The notes under the pieces were generated by a model. It worked only from the letters and a program-made list of their open reading frames with translations, had not been told where the DNA came from and searched no databases. From positions 186,001 through 250,000 of the forward strand of contig NZ_JARWAC010000021.1 of NCBI RefSeq assembly GCF_029846175.1: a stretch of DNA of 64,000 bases. The letters are read 5' to 3'. This document shows, piece by piece, positions 26,135 through 34,492 of the stretch. This DNA is from Sphaerisporangium sp. TRM90804 (GTDB lineage Bacteria; Actinomycetota; Actinomycetes; Streptosporangiales; Streptosporangiaceae). Each line of letters opens with the position of its first letter. The stretch's first letter is position 1. Both the position numbers and the translations under genes were made by a program.

Positions 26135-26473
26135 ATGAATATTAGATCCATGCAGGAGCCCACGTTCCTGATCCTGACCGCGCTGGCGGCCGGGCCTCAG
26201 CACGGCTATGGGATCATCGCCGACGTGCTGCGCATCTCCGGCGAGCGGGTGCGGCTGCGGGCGGGGACGCTCTACGCGGCGCTGGAGCGGCTGAGTGACG
26301 AAGGGCTGATCGCCGTCGAAGGGGAGGAGATCGTCGACGGCAGGGCCCGCCGCTACTACAGGCTCACCGCCGAAGGGGCGACCCGGCTCTCAACCGAGGT
26401 CGACCGCCTGCGCGCCCACGCTGACACGGCCGCCTCCCGGCTGCGCGCCCGCATGGCCGGGGGTGCGGCGTGA
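26135..26473 (+). CDS. PadR-family transcriptional regulator
   Basis: The 112-residue protein has the PadR winged helix (FLILTALAAGPQHGYGI, AGTLYAALERLSDEGLI, ARRYYRLTAEG) and a short C-terminal helix for dimerisation. PadR repressors usually control an adjacent transporter or membrane protein. The next gene overlaps by 4 nt, so the pair is an operon. The ATG at 26135 appears leaderless; ATG 26150 (MQEPTF) is a possible internal start. Confidence 0.93.
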   Translation: MNIRSMQEPTFLILTALAAGPQHGYGIIADVLRISGERVRLRAGTLYAALERLSDEGLIAVEGEEIVDGRARRYYRLTAEGATRLSTEVDRLRAHADTAASRLRARMAGGAA

Positions 26474-27432
26474 ACGACCTCGAGAGGCGCTACCGCAGGC
26501 TGCTCGCCTGGTACCCGCGCGACCACCGCGACGCCCATGAGGACGAGATGATCGGCGTGCTGCTCGCGAGCGCGCGCCCCGGGCTGTCCCGGCCGGATCC
26601 CCGCGAGGTGATCCCTCTTATCACCGGCGCCCTGCGATTACACGCCCGCCGGGCGTTCGGAAGGGGAGCGGCCGGCCCATGGCGGGACGCGTTCGCCGTC
26701 GCCGGGGTGATCGGCCTTGTACTGGTGTCGCTGAACGTGCTCGGCAGCGTGACGTCCATCGGGGTCCGGGTCGGCCAAGGGCTGCCCATTGAGGACCTCC
26801 CGCTGTCCGGTGTGGTGCTGTGCCTGCTGTTGCTGATCGCGTCGGTCGGCGCCCTCGCGGCCGTGGCGCTGAACCTGCGCTGGACGTCCGCGGTGGCGGG
26901 ATGGGCGGTCGTGGCCGCGGCCGCCACCAGGTGGGCCACGATGGAGGTGCCCACGTCATCGGGTGGAGGGGGCATGTGGATCGCGCCGCTCTCCCGGCCT
27001 GAACTCTGGCTCTCGCTCGCCCTCGTCGCCGCGGTCGCACTGACGCTGACGCGAGCGCCCCGAAGAGGACTGACCCTACCCGGCACCCGGCGGGCGGCGG
27101 TGTGGGCGTCGGGAATGCTGTTACCCCTGGTCCTGCCACGCTACTGGGTGTTCTTCGAGTCCCAGCTCACCGACCTCGCCCTCGACGTCACCTTCACCGC
27201 CGTCGCCTTCGCCGCGACGGGCCTCGCGCTGCGCTCCCCGCTCGGCCGCAGATGCGTGGCGCTGCTCGCCCTCCCCCTCGCGCTGAACTTCGTGTCCAAC
27301 ATCGAGGTCAATATCCAGGCCGGCTGGCTGTTCGCCTCACTCAGCGCTTTGATTCCCCTGGGCATCCTCGCCAGGTTGGCCCGTCGCCGACCCTCTGACC
27401 TTCATCCTCACCCGGGCGGGCAGCGAGTATGA
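26470..27432 (+). CDS. multi-pass membrane protein coupled to PadR
   Basis: The protein has 320 residues. The cytosolic N terminus (LERRYRRLLAWYPRDHRDAH, about 1-60) matches a segment common in actinobacterial membrane proteins encoded after PadR regulators. About seven hydrophobic segments follow between residues 75 and 310. No catalytic motif is recognised. GTG at 26470 overlaps the padR stop. The likely role is as the membrane-stress or permease-like target of the PadR regulator; the function is unknown. Confidence 0.85.
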   Translation: MNDLERRYRRLLAWYPRDHRDAHEDEMIGVLLASARPGLSRPDPREVIPLITGALRLHARRAFGRGAAGPWRDAFAVAGVIGLVLVSLNVLGSVTSIGVRVGQGLPIEDLPLSGVVLCLLLLIASVGALAAVALNLRWTSAVAGWAVVAAAATRWATMEVPTSSGGGGMWIAPLSRPELWLSLALVAAVALTLTRAPRRGLTLPGTRRAAVWASGMLLPLVLPRYWVFFESQLTDLALDVTFTAVAFAATGLALRSPLGRRCVALLALPLALNFVSNIEVNIQAGWLFASLSALIPLGILARLARRRPSDLHPHPGGQRV

Positions 27433-27434
27433 GG

Positions 27435-27481
27435 CATCGTTGGATTCAATCCAGCATCGTGATCGATTGAATCCAACGATG
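27435..27481. terminator. perfect 17-bp inverted repeat, 13-nt loop
   Basis: Arms at 27435-27451 and 27465-27481 (CATCGTTGGATTCAATC and its exact complement) start 2 nt after the membrane-protein stop, between convergent genes. The stem is unusually A/T-rich for this genome and has no T-tract. A bidirectional terminator is the simplest reading; a protein-binding or recombination site is possible. Confidence 0.55.
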
Positions 27482-27513
27482 ACTCATCACCGTCACGTGG
27501 CCTGGGCGGGCGG

Positions 27514-28278
27514 TCAGGCGGGGGTGAGGAAGTGGCCGTCGGTTCTGATGGCTTCGCCGGTGGTGTGGGTGTTGGCGGTCGAGCAGAGGAAGACGACCAT
27601 GGCGGCGACGTCGCCGGGGTGGGAGACCCTGCGGGTCGCGGCGGCAGCGGCGGCCTGGGCGAGCAGCTCGGGGGGCATGGGCTTGTCGGCGGGGGTGAAG
27701 CCGGGCATGACGACGTTGGTGAGGATGCCCGCCTCGGCCAGTTCCCGGGACATGACCCGGGTGAGGCCGTGCAGGCCCGACTTGGCGGCCACGTAGGAGA
27801 CGTTGCCGGGGAAGCCGTCCTCGACCAGGCCGGTGGAGATGTTGACGATGCGGCCCCAGCCCTTGGCGCGCATGTCGGCGATGGCGGCGCGGGCCAGCAG
27901 GTACGGGCCGACGAGGTTGGCGGTTACCGAGGTGGTGAACCGTTCGGCGGGGGCGGTCTCGAACAGCTCGCCGGGAGCGGGCCAGTCGGGCCAGCGGACG
28001 GCGTTGTTCACCAGGACGTCGATCGGCCCCAGCTCGCGGCGGACGTGCTCCACCGCCGCGTCCAGAGACTCGGGCCGTCCGAGGTCGAGCCGCCACGGGA
28101 TCGCCACACCGCCGCGCCGCCCGGCCAGAGCGGCCGTCTCGGCGGCGGCCTCGGCGTTGGTGTGGTAGCCGACGGCGACCTTGGCCTTCTCGTCGGCGAA
28201 AGCCAGGGCGGTGGCCCTGCCGATGGCCGTGCTCGCGCCGGTCACCAGCACGACTCTTCCTTCCAGGCCCAGCTCCAT
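27514..28278 (-). CDS. short-chain dehydrogenase/reductase
   Basis: The 254-residue classical SDR has the cofactor motif VTGASTAIGRA, the structural NNAVRWP and the catalytic Tyr/Lys in SYVAAKSG, with a Ser in NISTG. It is FabG-like with an unknown substrate. It follows the MarR gene by 23 nt on the same strand, so the two form an operon and the enzyme is probably under MarR control. Confidence 0.92.
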   Translation of the reverse strand: MELGLEGRVVLVTGASTAIGRATALAFADEKAKVAVGYHTNAEAAAETAALAGRRGGVAIPWRLDLGRPESLDAAVEHVRRELGPIDVLVNNAVRWPDWPAPGELFETAPAERFTTSVTANLVGPYLLARAAIADMRAKGWGRIVNISTGLVEDGFPGNVSYVAAKSGLHGLTRVMSRELAEAGILTNVVMPGFTPADKPMPPELLAQAAAAAATRRVSHPGDVAAMVVFLCSTANTHTTGEAIRTDGHFLTPA

Positions 28279-28301
28279 GCGCGTCTCCAGGTGGTGTGAG
28301 G

Positions 28302-28820
28302 TCAGGCGAGGTTGTCGCGGACGGTGTTCAGCAGCCGGATGAGGCGCCGGGCGTCGTCCTCGCCGAGCCCGGCGGCGGCCTGGGCGTCCAGCTCCGCCCA
28401 GATGGCCTGCACGGCGTCCACGGCCGCCGTGCCGCGTTCGGTCAGCTCCAGGCGGGTCACCCGACGGTCGTCCGGGTCGGGGGCCCGCTGGACGAACCCG
28501 GCGCGCTCCATGCGGGTGAGCACCTTGGCCATGGTGGGCTGCTCGATGCCGATGCGCTGGACGAGCTCCGCCTGTGTGGTCCCGGGGTTGTGGTGGAGGT
28601 CGACGACGAGCAGCTCCTGCCCCAGGTGCAGCCCGAGCCGCGCCAGGCGGCGCTGCAGCTCCACCCGGTGCGCCTTGGTCGCCTGGGCCAGCGCGTACCC
28701 GACCGGCCCCCGGGCCGCCGCGACCTCGCGGCCGCCGCTCACCCCGGCCCCCGCCGGCCGCCGAGCCGCCTCCGCGCGCTCGCGCGCCCCGGTGACGGCA
28801 TGCCTCGGGTCCTCGCTCAC
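28302..28820 (-). CDS. MarR-family transcriptional regulator
   Basis: The 172-residue protein has an Ala/Arg-rich N-terminal extension (about 1-38), then the MarR fold. The HTH is TQAELVQRIGIEQPTMAKVL and the wing is RAPDPDDRRVTRLELTERG. GTG 28820 is the start used; a shorter start would remove only the extension. It is first in the operon with the SDR. A palindrome in its promoter is a likely autoregulatory site, and a hydrolase gene is divergent. Confidence 0.9.
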   Translation of the reverse strand: MSEDPRHAVTGARERAEAARRPAGAGVSGGREVAAARGPVGYALAQATKAHRVELQRRLARLGLHLGQELLVVDLHHNPGTTQAELVQRIGIEQPTMAKVLTRMERAGFVQRAPDPDDRRVTRLELTERGTAAVDAVQAIWAELDAQAAAGLGEDDARRLIRLLNTVRDNLA

Positions 28821-28845
28821 CAGATCCGTCCGATCGCCGATTTAC

Positions 28846-28872
28846 ATAGCCGTGCATACTATAGCCGGCTAT
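28846..28872. promoter_or_regulatory. candidate MarR operator
   Basis: ATAGCCGGCTAT (28861-28872) is a perfect 12-bp palindrome, and a third half-site ATAGCC occurs at 28846-28851, one and a half turns away. The site is about 26 nt upstream of the marR start, within the A/T-rich promoter. Confidence 0.55.
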
Positions 28873-29113
28873 CTATTGGGATGGGAAGGCGCGGCGTCGC
28901 GCTCAGGCGCGGGCTCGCCGTCAGGCGGCGTGTCTTCCCGGGTGGAGCGGGGCGGAGCGTGGATCAGCCCGTGAGAGCATCGCAACCGGTACGGAGATCG
29001 TGAAGTGATCGACCGGGGCCGGGTCACGTACGGGCTGTGTCGGCGAGGGGTGGTGCGTGACTCTCGCCGGGGCCCGGGCGCCGGGCTTCGGCGAGACGCG
29101 AGGAGGCGTTCAT

Positions 29114-29857
29114 ATGGGCGACGCGATGTGGGCGGGCACGGTGACGATCCCGGGGCACGAGGGGGCCGAGCTGGAGGCGTATCTGGCCAGGCCACTGGGG
29201 GAGGAGCCGCGCGCGGGCGTGGTGGTGATCCACCACCTTCCCGGGTACGACGCGGCGACGAAGGAGATCGTCCGCAGGTTCGCGGCGTCGGGGTACGCGG
29301 CGATCTGCCCCAATCTGTACTCCCGGGAGGGGGCCGGCGTCAGTCCGGACGACCAGGCCGCGGCGGCGCGGGCGAAGGGAGGGGTGCCGGACGAGCAGGT
29401 CGTCGGCGACGTCGCCGGGGCCGCCGCCCACCTCAACTCGCTCGACCACGCCAACGGCAGGATCGGCGTGATCGGGTACTGTTCGGGCGGCCGGCAGGCG
29501 TTCCTGGTCGCGTGCTCGCTGGAGATCGACGCCGCGGTGGACTGCTACGGGGCCTTCGTGGTGACCAACCCGCCGGCGCAGTTCCCGCTCAAGGCCACCC
29601 CGCTCGTCTCCCGGGCCTCCGAACTGTCGTGCCCCCTGCTCGGCCTGTTCGGCGACGAGGACAACCACCCGGCGCCGGACGAGGTCGCCGAGCTGTCGGC
29701 CCACCTGGAGAAGCTCGGCAAGGACTTCGAGTTCCACAGCTATGAGGGCGCCGGGCACGCCTTCTTCTCCGTCGACCGTCCCGCCTACCGCCCCGCCGCC
29801 GCGATCGACGGCTGGAAGAAGATCTTCGCCTTCTTCGGCCGCCACCTCGCCACCTGA
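29114..29857 (+). CDS. dienelactone-hydrolase-family protein
   Basis: The 247-residue alpha/beta hydrolase has Cys as nucleophile in IGYCSGG, Asp in FGDEDNHPAP and His in GAGHAFF, the DLH triad. It also has the family start VTIPGHEGAELEAYLARP. Such enzymes hydrolyse dienelactones or related esters; the substrate here is unknown. AGGAGG lies 8 nt before ATG 29114, which fixes the start despite an open frame back to 29057. It is followed 12 nt later by a small conserved gene. Confidence 0.92.
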   Translation: MGDAMWAGTVTIPGHEGAELEAYLARPLGEEPRAGVVVIHHLPGYDAATKEIVRRFAASGYAAICPNLYSREGAGVSPDDQAAAARAKGGVPDEQVVGDVAGAAAHLNSLDHANGRIGVIGYCSGGRQAFLVACSLEIDAAVDCYGAFVVTNPPAQFPLKATPLVSRASELSCPLLGLFGDEDNHPAPDEVAELSAHLEKLGKDFEFHSYEGAGHAFFSVDRPAYRPAAAIDGWKKIFAFFGRHLAT

Positions 29858-29869
29858 CAGGAGACCGGC

Positions 29870-30151
29870 ATGTGCACCTACCACACGGAGACGATCGAGC
29901 TGGACGGCGCGGGCAAGGGAGGCTCCGGATGGTTCATCCTGAACCGGGGAGCCGTCTACGTCGACCATCCGTACCATGCCTGCCACGAGCACACGGTGAA
30001 CATCGACTTCACCAACCCGGACGAGGGCCCCTCGGCCCGGGTGGCCGTCGAGCTCACCGAGGAGTCCGCGCTGGCCCTGGTGGACGCCATCCAGAAGGCC
30101 CTCGCCGCAGCGCCCCCGGGCCTCGCCTCCGCCCGCCACCGGGACGCCTGA
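29870..30151 (+). CDS. small conserved actinobacterial protein (DUF6295-like)
   Basis: The 93-residue protein starts MCTYHTETIELDGAGKG and has a compact core with HPYHACHEHTVNIDF and ARVAVELTEESALALVDAI. I recognise it as the type of small protein annotated DUF6295, from memory. Conserved Cys and His residues hint at metal binding, which is speculative. It is co-transcribed with the dienelactone hydrolase, with an SD (GGAGA) before the ATG. Confidence 0.78.
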   Translation: MCTYHTETIELDGAGKGGSGWFILNRGAVYVDHPYHACHEHTVNIDFTNPDEGPSARVAVELTEESALALVDAIQKALAAAPPGLASARHRDA

Positions 30152-30210
30152 CCCGCCTGGCGAGCACGGCCCCCGCCGGGGGGGAGCGGGGACGCGCCCG
30201 GCCGGAGCGG

Positions 30211-31155
30211 TCAGGCGGTGAGGGTGTCGATCGAGACCTGCCACAGGAGGGCGGCGGCTTCGGGGTCGAGGGCGTAGGGGGCGACGCCGCGGCGGGTGCC
30301 GGGCTCGTTGAAGCCGGCCTCTTCGCAGTCCTCGAAGTAGCGGCCGCCGACGCCCTCCAGCAGGGGGGAGGTCGCGACCAGCACTGACGTCGCCGCGCCC
30401 TGCTCGGGCGTCTTCCACGACGGGGTGGCGGGGCCGGTCTCGGCGCGCAGGCGGGCGAGCTCCTCCTCGGTGACGTGACGCTGGAGGCGGGTGCGGATGC
30501 TGCCGGGCATCAGGGAGTTGACCGTGATGCCGTCGCCCGCCCAGCGCTTGGTCGCCTCGACCGCGAACAGCACGTTGGCCGTCTTGGACTGGCCGTACGC
30601 GCTCCACGGCTCGTACGCGCGCTCGCGGAAGTGGATGTCCTCGAAGACCACCGGCGAACGCAGGTGCGCGGACGAGCTCACCGAGACGACACGCGCGCCG
30701 CCCGCCCGCGCCAGCGCACCGTGCAGCCCGGTGGTCAGCGCGAAGTGGCCGAGGTGGTTGGTGGCGAACTGCAGCTCCCAGCCTTCGGGCGTTCGCGCCT
30801 CCGGCGAGGCCATCACGCCGGCGTTGTTCACCAGGAGGTGCAGCGGCCCCTCCCACGCGGCGGTGAACGCGGCGACGGAGGCCCGGTCGGCCAGGTCGAG
30901 CGGCATGACCAGCACCTGCTTGTTGCCGGTGGTCGCGATGACGTCCTCGGCGGTGCGCTCGCCGGCGTCGAGGTCGCGGACGGCCAGCGTCACCTCGGCC
31001 CCGGCGCCCGCGAGCGCCCGCGCGGTCTCGACGCCGATGCCGGACGCGCCGCCGGTGACGACGGCCCGGCGGCCGGTGAGGTCGATGCCGTCCACGACCT
31101 CCGCCGCGGTGGACTCGGCGGTGAACGGCGTGGTGATACGAGTGTGGTCGGTCAT
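30211..31155 (-). CDS. SDR-family oxidoreductase (retinol-dehydrogenase-like)
   Basis: The 314-residue SDR has VTGGASGIGVE for NAD(P), LVNNAGVMA, Ser in SVSSSAHL and catalytic YGQSK. The extended substrate region after residue 200 matches the WW-oxidoreductase/retinol-dehydrogenase-like group of actinobacteria. It is divergent from a TetR gene, the usual arrangement for local repression, and two similar palindromes sit in the shared promoter. Confidence 0.92.
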   Translation of the reverse strand: MTDHTRITTPFTAESTAAEVVDGIDLTGRRAVVTGGASGIGVETARALAGAGAEVTLAVRDLDAGERTAEDVIATTGNKQVLVMPLDLADRASVAAFTAAWEGPLHLLVNNAGVMASPEARTPEGWELQFATNHLGHFALTTGLHGALARAGGARVVSVSSSAHLRSPVVFEDIHFRERAYEPWSAYGQSKTANVLFAVEATKRWAGDGITVNSLMPGSIRTRLQRHVTEEELARLRAETGPATPSWKTPEQGAATSVLVATSPLLEGVGGRYFEDCEEAGFNEPGTRRGVAPYALDPEAAALLWQVSIDTLTA

Positions 31156-31214
31156 GATCTGGTCCCTCTTGCTTGCTCGTGCGAACCGGGAGGCGAGCCG
31201 GTAGGATATTAACC

Positions 31215-31258
31215 GGAGGAGCCTCCACTACCTATCGACTCTAAGCGGAGCTTCCTCC
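31215..31258. promoter_or_regulatory. paired candidate TetR operators
   Basis: GGAGGAGCCTCC (31215-31226) and GGAGCTTCCTCC (31247-31258) are related near-palindromes; read on opposite strands, both fit GGAGGARSCTCC. Their starts are 32 bp apart, three helical turns, between the divergent SDR and tetR genes. Confidence 0.55.
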
Positions 31259-31331
31259 ATTTAGCAAGTCGCGCACGGTGGTGGGACAGTTGGGCGACGT
31301 ACGAACCCGCTTCGGGAGGAGAGGAGAAGCC

Positions 31332-31907
31332 GTGCCGGTCACCGGCGCCCGACCGCTGCGCGCCGACGCGCGACGCAATCGCGACCGCCTGCTCGACGCC
31401 GCGGTGCGCGCGTTCTCACACGACGGCCCCGACGTGACGCTGGACGCCATCGCCAAGGACGCCGGCGTCGGCATCGGCACGCTCTACCGGCACTTCCCCA
31501 CCCGCGAGGCGCTCATCGAGGCGGCCTACCGCAACGAGCTGGCCCGGCTGTGCGACGCGGTGCCCGGCCTGCTGGAATCGGCCCCGCCAGATGAGGCGCT
31601 GCGCGCGTGGATGGACCGCTTCGTCGACTACATGACCACCAAACGCGGCATGGCCGACGCGCTGCGCGCCGTCATCGCCACGGGCGGCGACCCGTACGCC
31701 CACAGCCGCGACCGCCTGGTCGACGCCCTCACGACACTGCTCCGGGCCGGAGCCGCCGCGCGCACCGTACGCCCCGACGCCGACCCGATCGACGTGCTCA
31801 CCCTCCTGAGCGGGGTCTCCCTGGCCACCGGCGACCCCGAGCGACGCCCCCAGGCGGGCCGCCTGCTCGACCTGCTGATGGACGGCCTCCGCCACGGCAC
31901 CCGCTGA
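31332..31907 (+). CDS. TetR-family transcriptional regulator
   Basis: The 191-residue protein has an N-terminal HTH (about 14-60, TLDAIAKDAGVGIGTLYRHF) and an all-helical ligand domain including the SbtR-like segment of actinobacterial TetRs. GTG 31332 is preceded by AGGAGAGGAGAA, a clear SD, so I prefer it to an upstream open start at 31278. It likely represses itself and the divergent SDR. Confidence 0.92.
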   Translation: MPVTGARPLRADARRNRDRLLDAAVRAFSHDGPDVTLDAIAKDAGVGIGTLYRHFPTREALIEAAYRNELARLCDAVPGLLESAPPDEALRAWMDRFVDYMTTKRGMADALRAVIATGGDPYAHSRDRLVDALTTLLRAGAAARTVRPDADPIDVLTLLSGVSLATGDPERRPQAGRLLDLLMDGLRHGTR

Positions 31908-31967
31908 GGAGTCGCTGGGGCTCTGAGGTGGGCGGTCCCGTATGACCAGGTTTGTTGTGCTTAACGG

Positions 31968-32741
31968 CTATTCAGTGATCCCGGTGGGCTTGCGGGCCTC
32001 GATGAGGTAGCGGGTGGCGTGGGTGACGAAGGGGCCCTCGGCCTGGATGCGGGCGTGCAGGGCTTCCAGCTGGGGGCGGTGGCGGGTGACGGTGAAGCCG
32101 GGGACGAGCCAGACGATCTTTCTGAGGTAGTAGACCACGGCGCCGATGTCGTCGAAGGTGGTGCGCAGGGACTCCGTGCGCAGGTCGAGGACCTCCAGGC
32201 CCGCGGCTTCCGCGGCCTCGCGGGCGCGTTCGGGGGTGCGGTCCGCGCCGGGGGGCCAGGGGCCGGTGAACAGCTCGCCGAGGCCCGCGACGCTGCGCGG
32301 GCCCACCTGCTGCGACAGGTAGGTGCCGCCGGGCTGGAGCACGCGGGCGATCTCCTGCCACCAGGTCGCCACCGGGTGGCGGCTGATCACCAGGTCGAAC
32401 GCCGCGTCACCGAACGGGAGCCGCGGCTCGCCGCCGGTGTCGACGACCGCCACGCCGCGGGGGCGGAGCATCGCGGTCGCGTGCGCCACGTTCGGCGGCC
32501 AGGCCTCCGTGGCCACGGTGAGCGGGGCGAGGGCGGGCAGCCCGGCGAGCACCTCGCCGCCGCCGGTCTCGATGTCGAGCGCCGCCGTGGCGTGGGCCAT
32601 GCGCCCGGCCGCGAGGCGCGCGTACCCCCAGGAGGGGCGCTGCTCGGTCGCGCGGCCGTCCAGCCAGGAGAAGTCCCAGCCGTCGACGGGGGCGGATGCG
32701 GCCTCGGCCACCAGGTCGTCGAACGTCCGGGTCGTCGTCAT
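31968..32741 (-). CDS. class I SAM-dependent methyltransferase
   Basis: The 257-residue protein has motif I LDIETGGGEVL, an acidic loop VVDTGGEPRLPF, motif IV FDLVISRHP and ARVLQPGGTYLSQQVG. This resembles actinobacterial Methyltransf_11 proteins of unknown substrate. Start ATG 32741 begins MTTTRTFDDLV; the frame is open 12 codons further but without conservation. It is monocistronic. Confidence 0.9.
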   Translation of the reverse strand: MTTTRTFDDLVAEAASAPVDGWDFSWLDGRATEQRPSWGYARLAAGRMAHATAALDIETGGGEVLAGLPALAPLTVATEAWPPNVAHATAMLRPRGVAVVDTGGEPRLPFGDAAFDLVISRHPVATWWQEIARVLQPGGTYLSQQVGPRSVAGLGELFTGPWPPGADRTPERAREAAEAAGLEVLDLRTESLRTTFDDIGAVVYYLRKIVWLVPGFTVTRHRPQLEALHARIQAEGPFVTHATRYLIEARKPTGITE

Positions 32742-32929
32742 GATCTCAGGCTGTCTCCCCGCCCCGCGCGAGGGCAACGAGTTTTCCGCCGCCTCGGGGG
32801 GCGGGGACGGCCGGAGGTGGCGGCGGCGCCGTCAATGGCGGCGGCGTCACGCGCTCATGGAGCGTCCGTCCTCCAGGCGCCCGAGGGGGGCAGGGCGCGG
32901 GCGGCGGGCGGGGGCGGGGGTGCCGTGGG

Positions 32930-33319
32930 TCAGTGGACCTGGTGCAGGCCGATGAGGTTGCCGCAGGTGTCCTCGAAGGTGACGCTGCTCACCGGGCCGG
33001 TGCGGACGGGCTCGGAGGTGAAGACCACGCCGAGGGCCTTCATGCGGGCGTAGTCGGCGTGGATGTCGTCGGAGGCGAACGTCGTGGCGGGAATCCCGGC
33101 CTCGAACAGGCCCTGCTGGTACGTCTTGGCGATGGGGTTGCCGTTGGGTTCGAGCAGCAGCTCCACCCCCTCGGGGCCGGCGGGGGAGGCCACCGTGAGC
33201 CACCGCGCGTCGCCCACCGGGATGTCCTGCTTCTTCGCGAACCCCACGACGTCGGTGTAGAAGGCGAGAGCCTCGGCCTGGTCCTCGACGAAGACGCTCG
33301 CCACCGCGATTTTGATCAT
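32930..33319 (-). CDS. VOC-family glyoxalase-like protein
   Basis: The 129-residue protein has VASVFVEDQAEALAFYTDVV as module one and TFEDTCGNLIGLHQV as the end of module two, typical of PhnB/glyoxalase-like VOC proteins. The central GVELLLEPN carries the candidate metal-binding Glu. It is divergent from the WYL regulator gene 116 nt away, which may control it. Confidence 0.9.
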   Translation of the reverse strand: MIKIAVASVFVEDQAEALAFYTDVVGFAKKQDIPVGDARWLTVASPAGPEGVELLLEPNGNPIAKTYQQGLFEAGIPATTFASDDIHADYARMKALGVVFTSEPVRTGPVSSVTFEDTCGNLIGLHQVH

Positions 33320-33435
33320 CTGGTTCTCCCGTTTCTCGAACTGTTCGGGGCAAGACTCGCATCACCTGCTTATATAAGTCAAGACTGAACTAGTGGGGGC
33401 GAGGAGGGGCGTCCGGTTGGAGCGAGGATGGAGGT

Positions 33436-34425
33436 ATGCGTGCCGCCCGGTTGATCTCGCTCGTGCTGCTGCTCCAGTCGCGTGGGACGATGACCGCCGC
33501 CGAGCTCGCCAGGGAGCTGGAGGTGTCCGAGCGCACGGTCTCGCGCGACGTGCTGGCGCTGTCGGCCGCCGGGGTGCCGGTCTACGCCGACCGGGGCCGG
33601 CGGGGCGGGTACCGCCTGGTCGGCGGCTACCGCACCCGTCTCACCGGGCTGAGCCGCGCCGAGGCCGAGGCGCTGTTCCTGTCGGGGCTCACCGGGCCCA
33701 GCAGGGACATGGGGCTGGCGGACGCGGTCTCCTCGGCCCGGCTCAAGGTGCTCGCCGCCCTGCCGCCGGCCCTGCGCGACGCCTCGGCGCGGGCGGGCCA
33801 GCGGTTCCACCTGGACACCCCCGGCTGGTTCACCGGTACCGGGCCGCCCGACCTGCTGGCCGACCTGGCCCGGGCCGTCTGGCAGGACCAGGTCGTGGAG
33901 CTGCGTTACCGGCGCGGCCGCGAGGTGGTCCGCACGGTCAGCCCCTACGGCCTCGTGCTGAAGAACGGCGTCTGGTACGTCGTCGGCCAGGTGGGCGGGC
34001 AGTACCGCACCTACCGCGCCGACCGGGTCGCCGCCGTGACCCCGACCGGGGAGACGTTCGCGCGCGACGAGGGCTTCGACCTGGTCGGGTTCTGGGCGGC
34101 CGGGGTGGAGGGGTTCCTGGCGTCGCTGCTGACCGACGAGATCACCGTCCGGCTGACCCCCCGGGGCCTGCGCGCGCTGCCGTCCGTGGCCGGGCCCACG
34201 GCGGCCGGCCGCGCCCTGGCGGCGGCGGGTGAGCCCGACGGGCTCGGCCGGGTCGTCACCCGCCTGCCCGTCGAGTCCCTCGCCGTCGCCTACACCGTGC
34301 TGATGCACCTCGGCCCCGAGGCCGAGGCGCTGGACCCGCCGTCGCTGCGCGCCCAGCTCGCCGAGGCGGCGGCCCGGATGGCCGCCCAGTACGGTGGTCA
34401 CCCGCCGGACACGTCCGGCGGGTGA
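33436..34425 (+). CDS. HTH-WYL domain transcriptional regulator
   Basis: The 329-residue protein has a DeoR-like HTH (about 3-55, TAAELARELEVSERTVSRDV) and a WYL domain (about 135-215, WQDQVVELRYRR, YGLVLKNGVWYVVG). A C-terminal WCX-type domain follows. Actinobacterial WYL regulators act as ligand-sensing repressors or activators, often of an adjacent gene, here probably the divergent VOC gene. The stop codon lies inside a terminator stem. Confidence 0.93.
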   Translation: MRAARLISLVLLLQSRGTMTAAELARELEVSERTVSRDVLALSAAGVPVYADRGRRGGYRLVGGYRTRLTGLSRAEAEALFLSGLTGPSRDMGLADAVSSARLKVLAALPPALRDASARAGQRFHLDTPGWFTGTGPPDLLADLARAVWQDQVVELRYRRGREVVRTVSPYGLVLKNGVWYVVGQVGGQYRTYRADRVAAVTPTGETFARDEGFDLVGFWAAGVEGFLASLLTDEITVRLTPRGLRALPSVAGPTAAGRALAAAGEPDGLGRVVTRLPVESLAVAYTVLMHLGPEAEALDPPSLRAQLAEAAARMAAQYGGHPPDTSGG

Positions 34426-34426
34426 C
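34397..34426 (+). terminator. terminator overlapping the WYL-gene stop
   Basis: GTCACCCGCCGGAC (34397-34410) and GTCCGGCGGGTGAC (34413-34426) are perfect 14-bp arms with only 2 nt between. The TGA lies in the right arm, so the hairpin would end the transcript right at the stop. It also faces the convergent SDR gene. Confidence 0.6.
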
Positions 34427-34492
34427 CCGCCCTCCTCGACGGTCGTCGTCCGGGTGGCCGTGGCCCCGCCGGCGCGGGAGACACGCGGCCGG

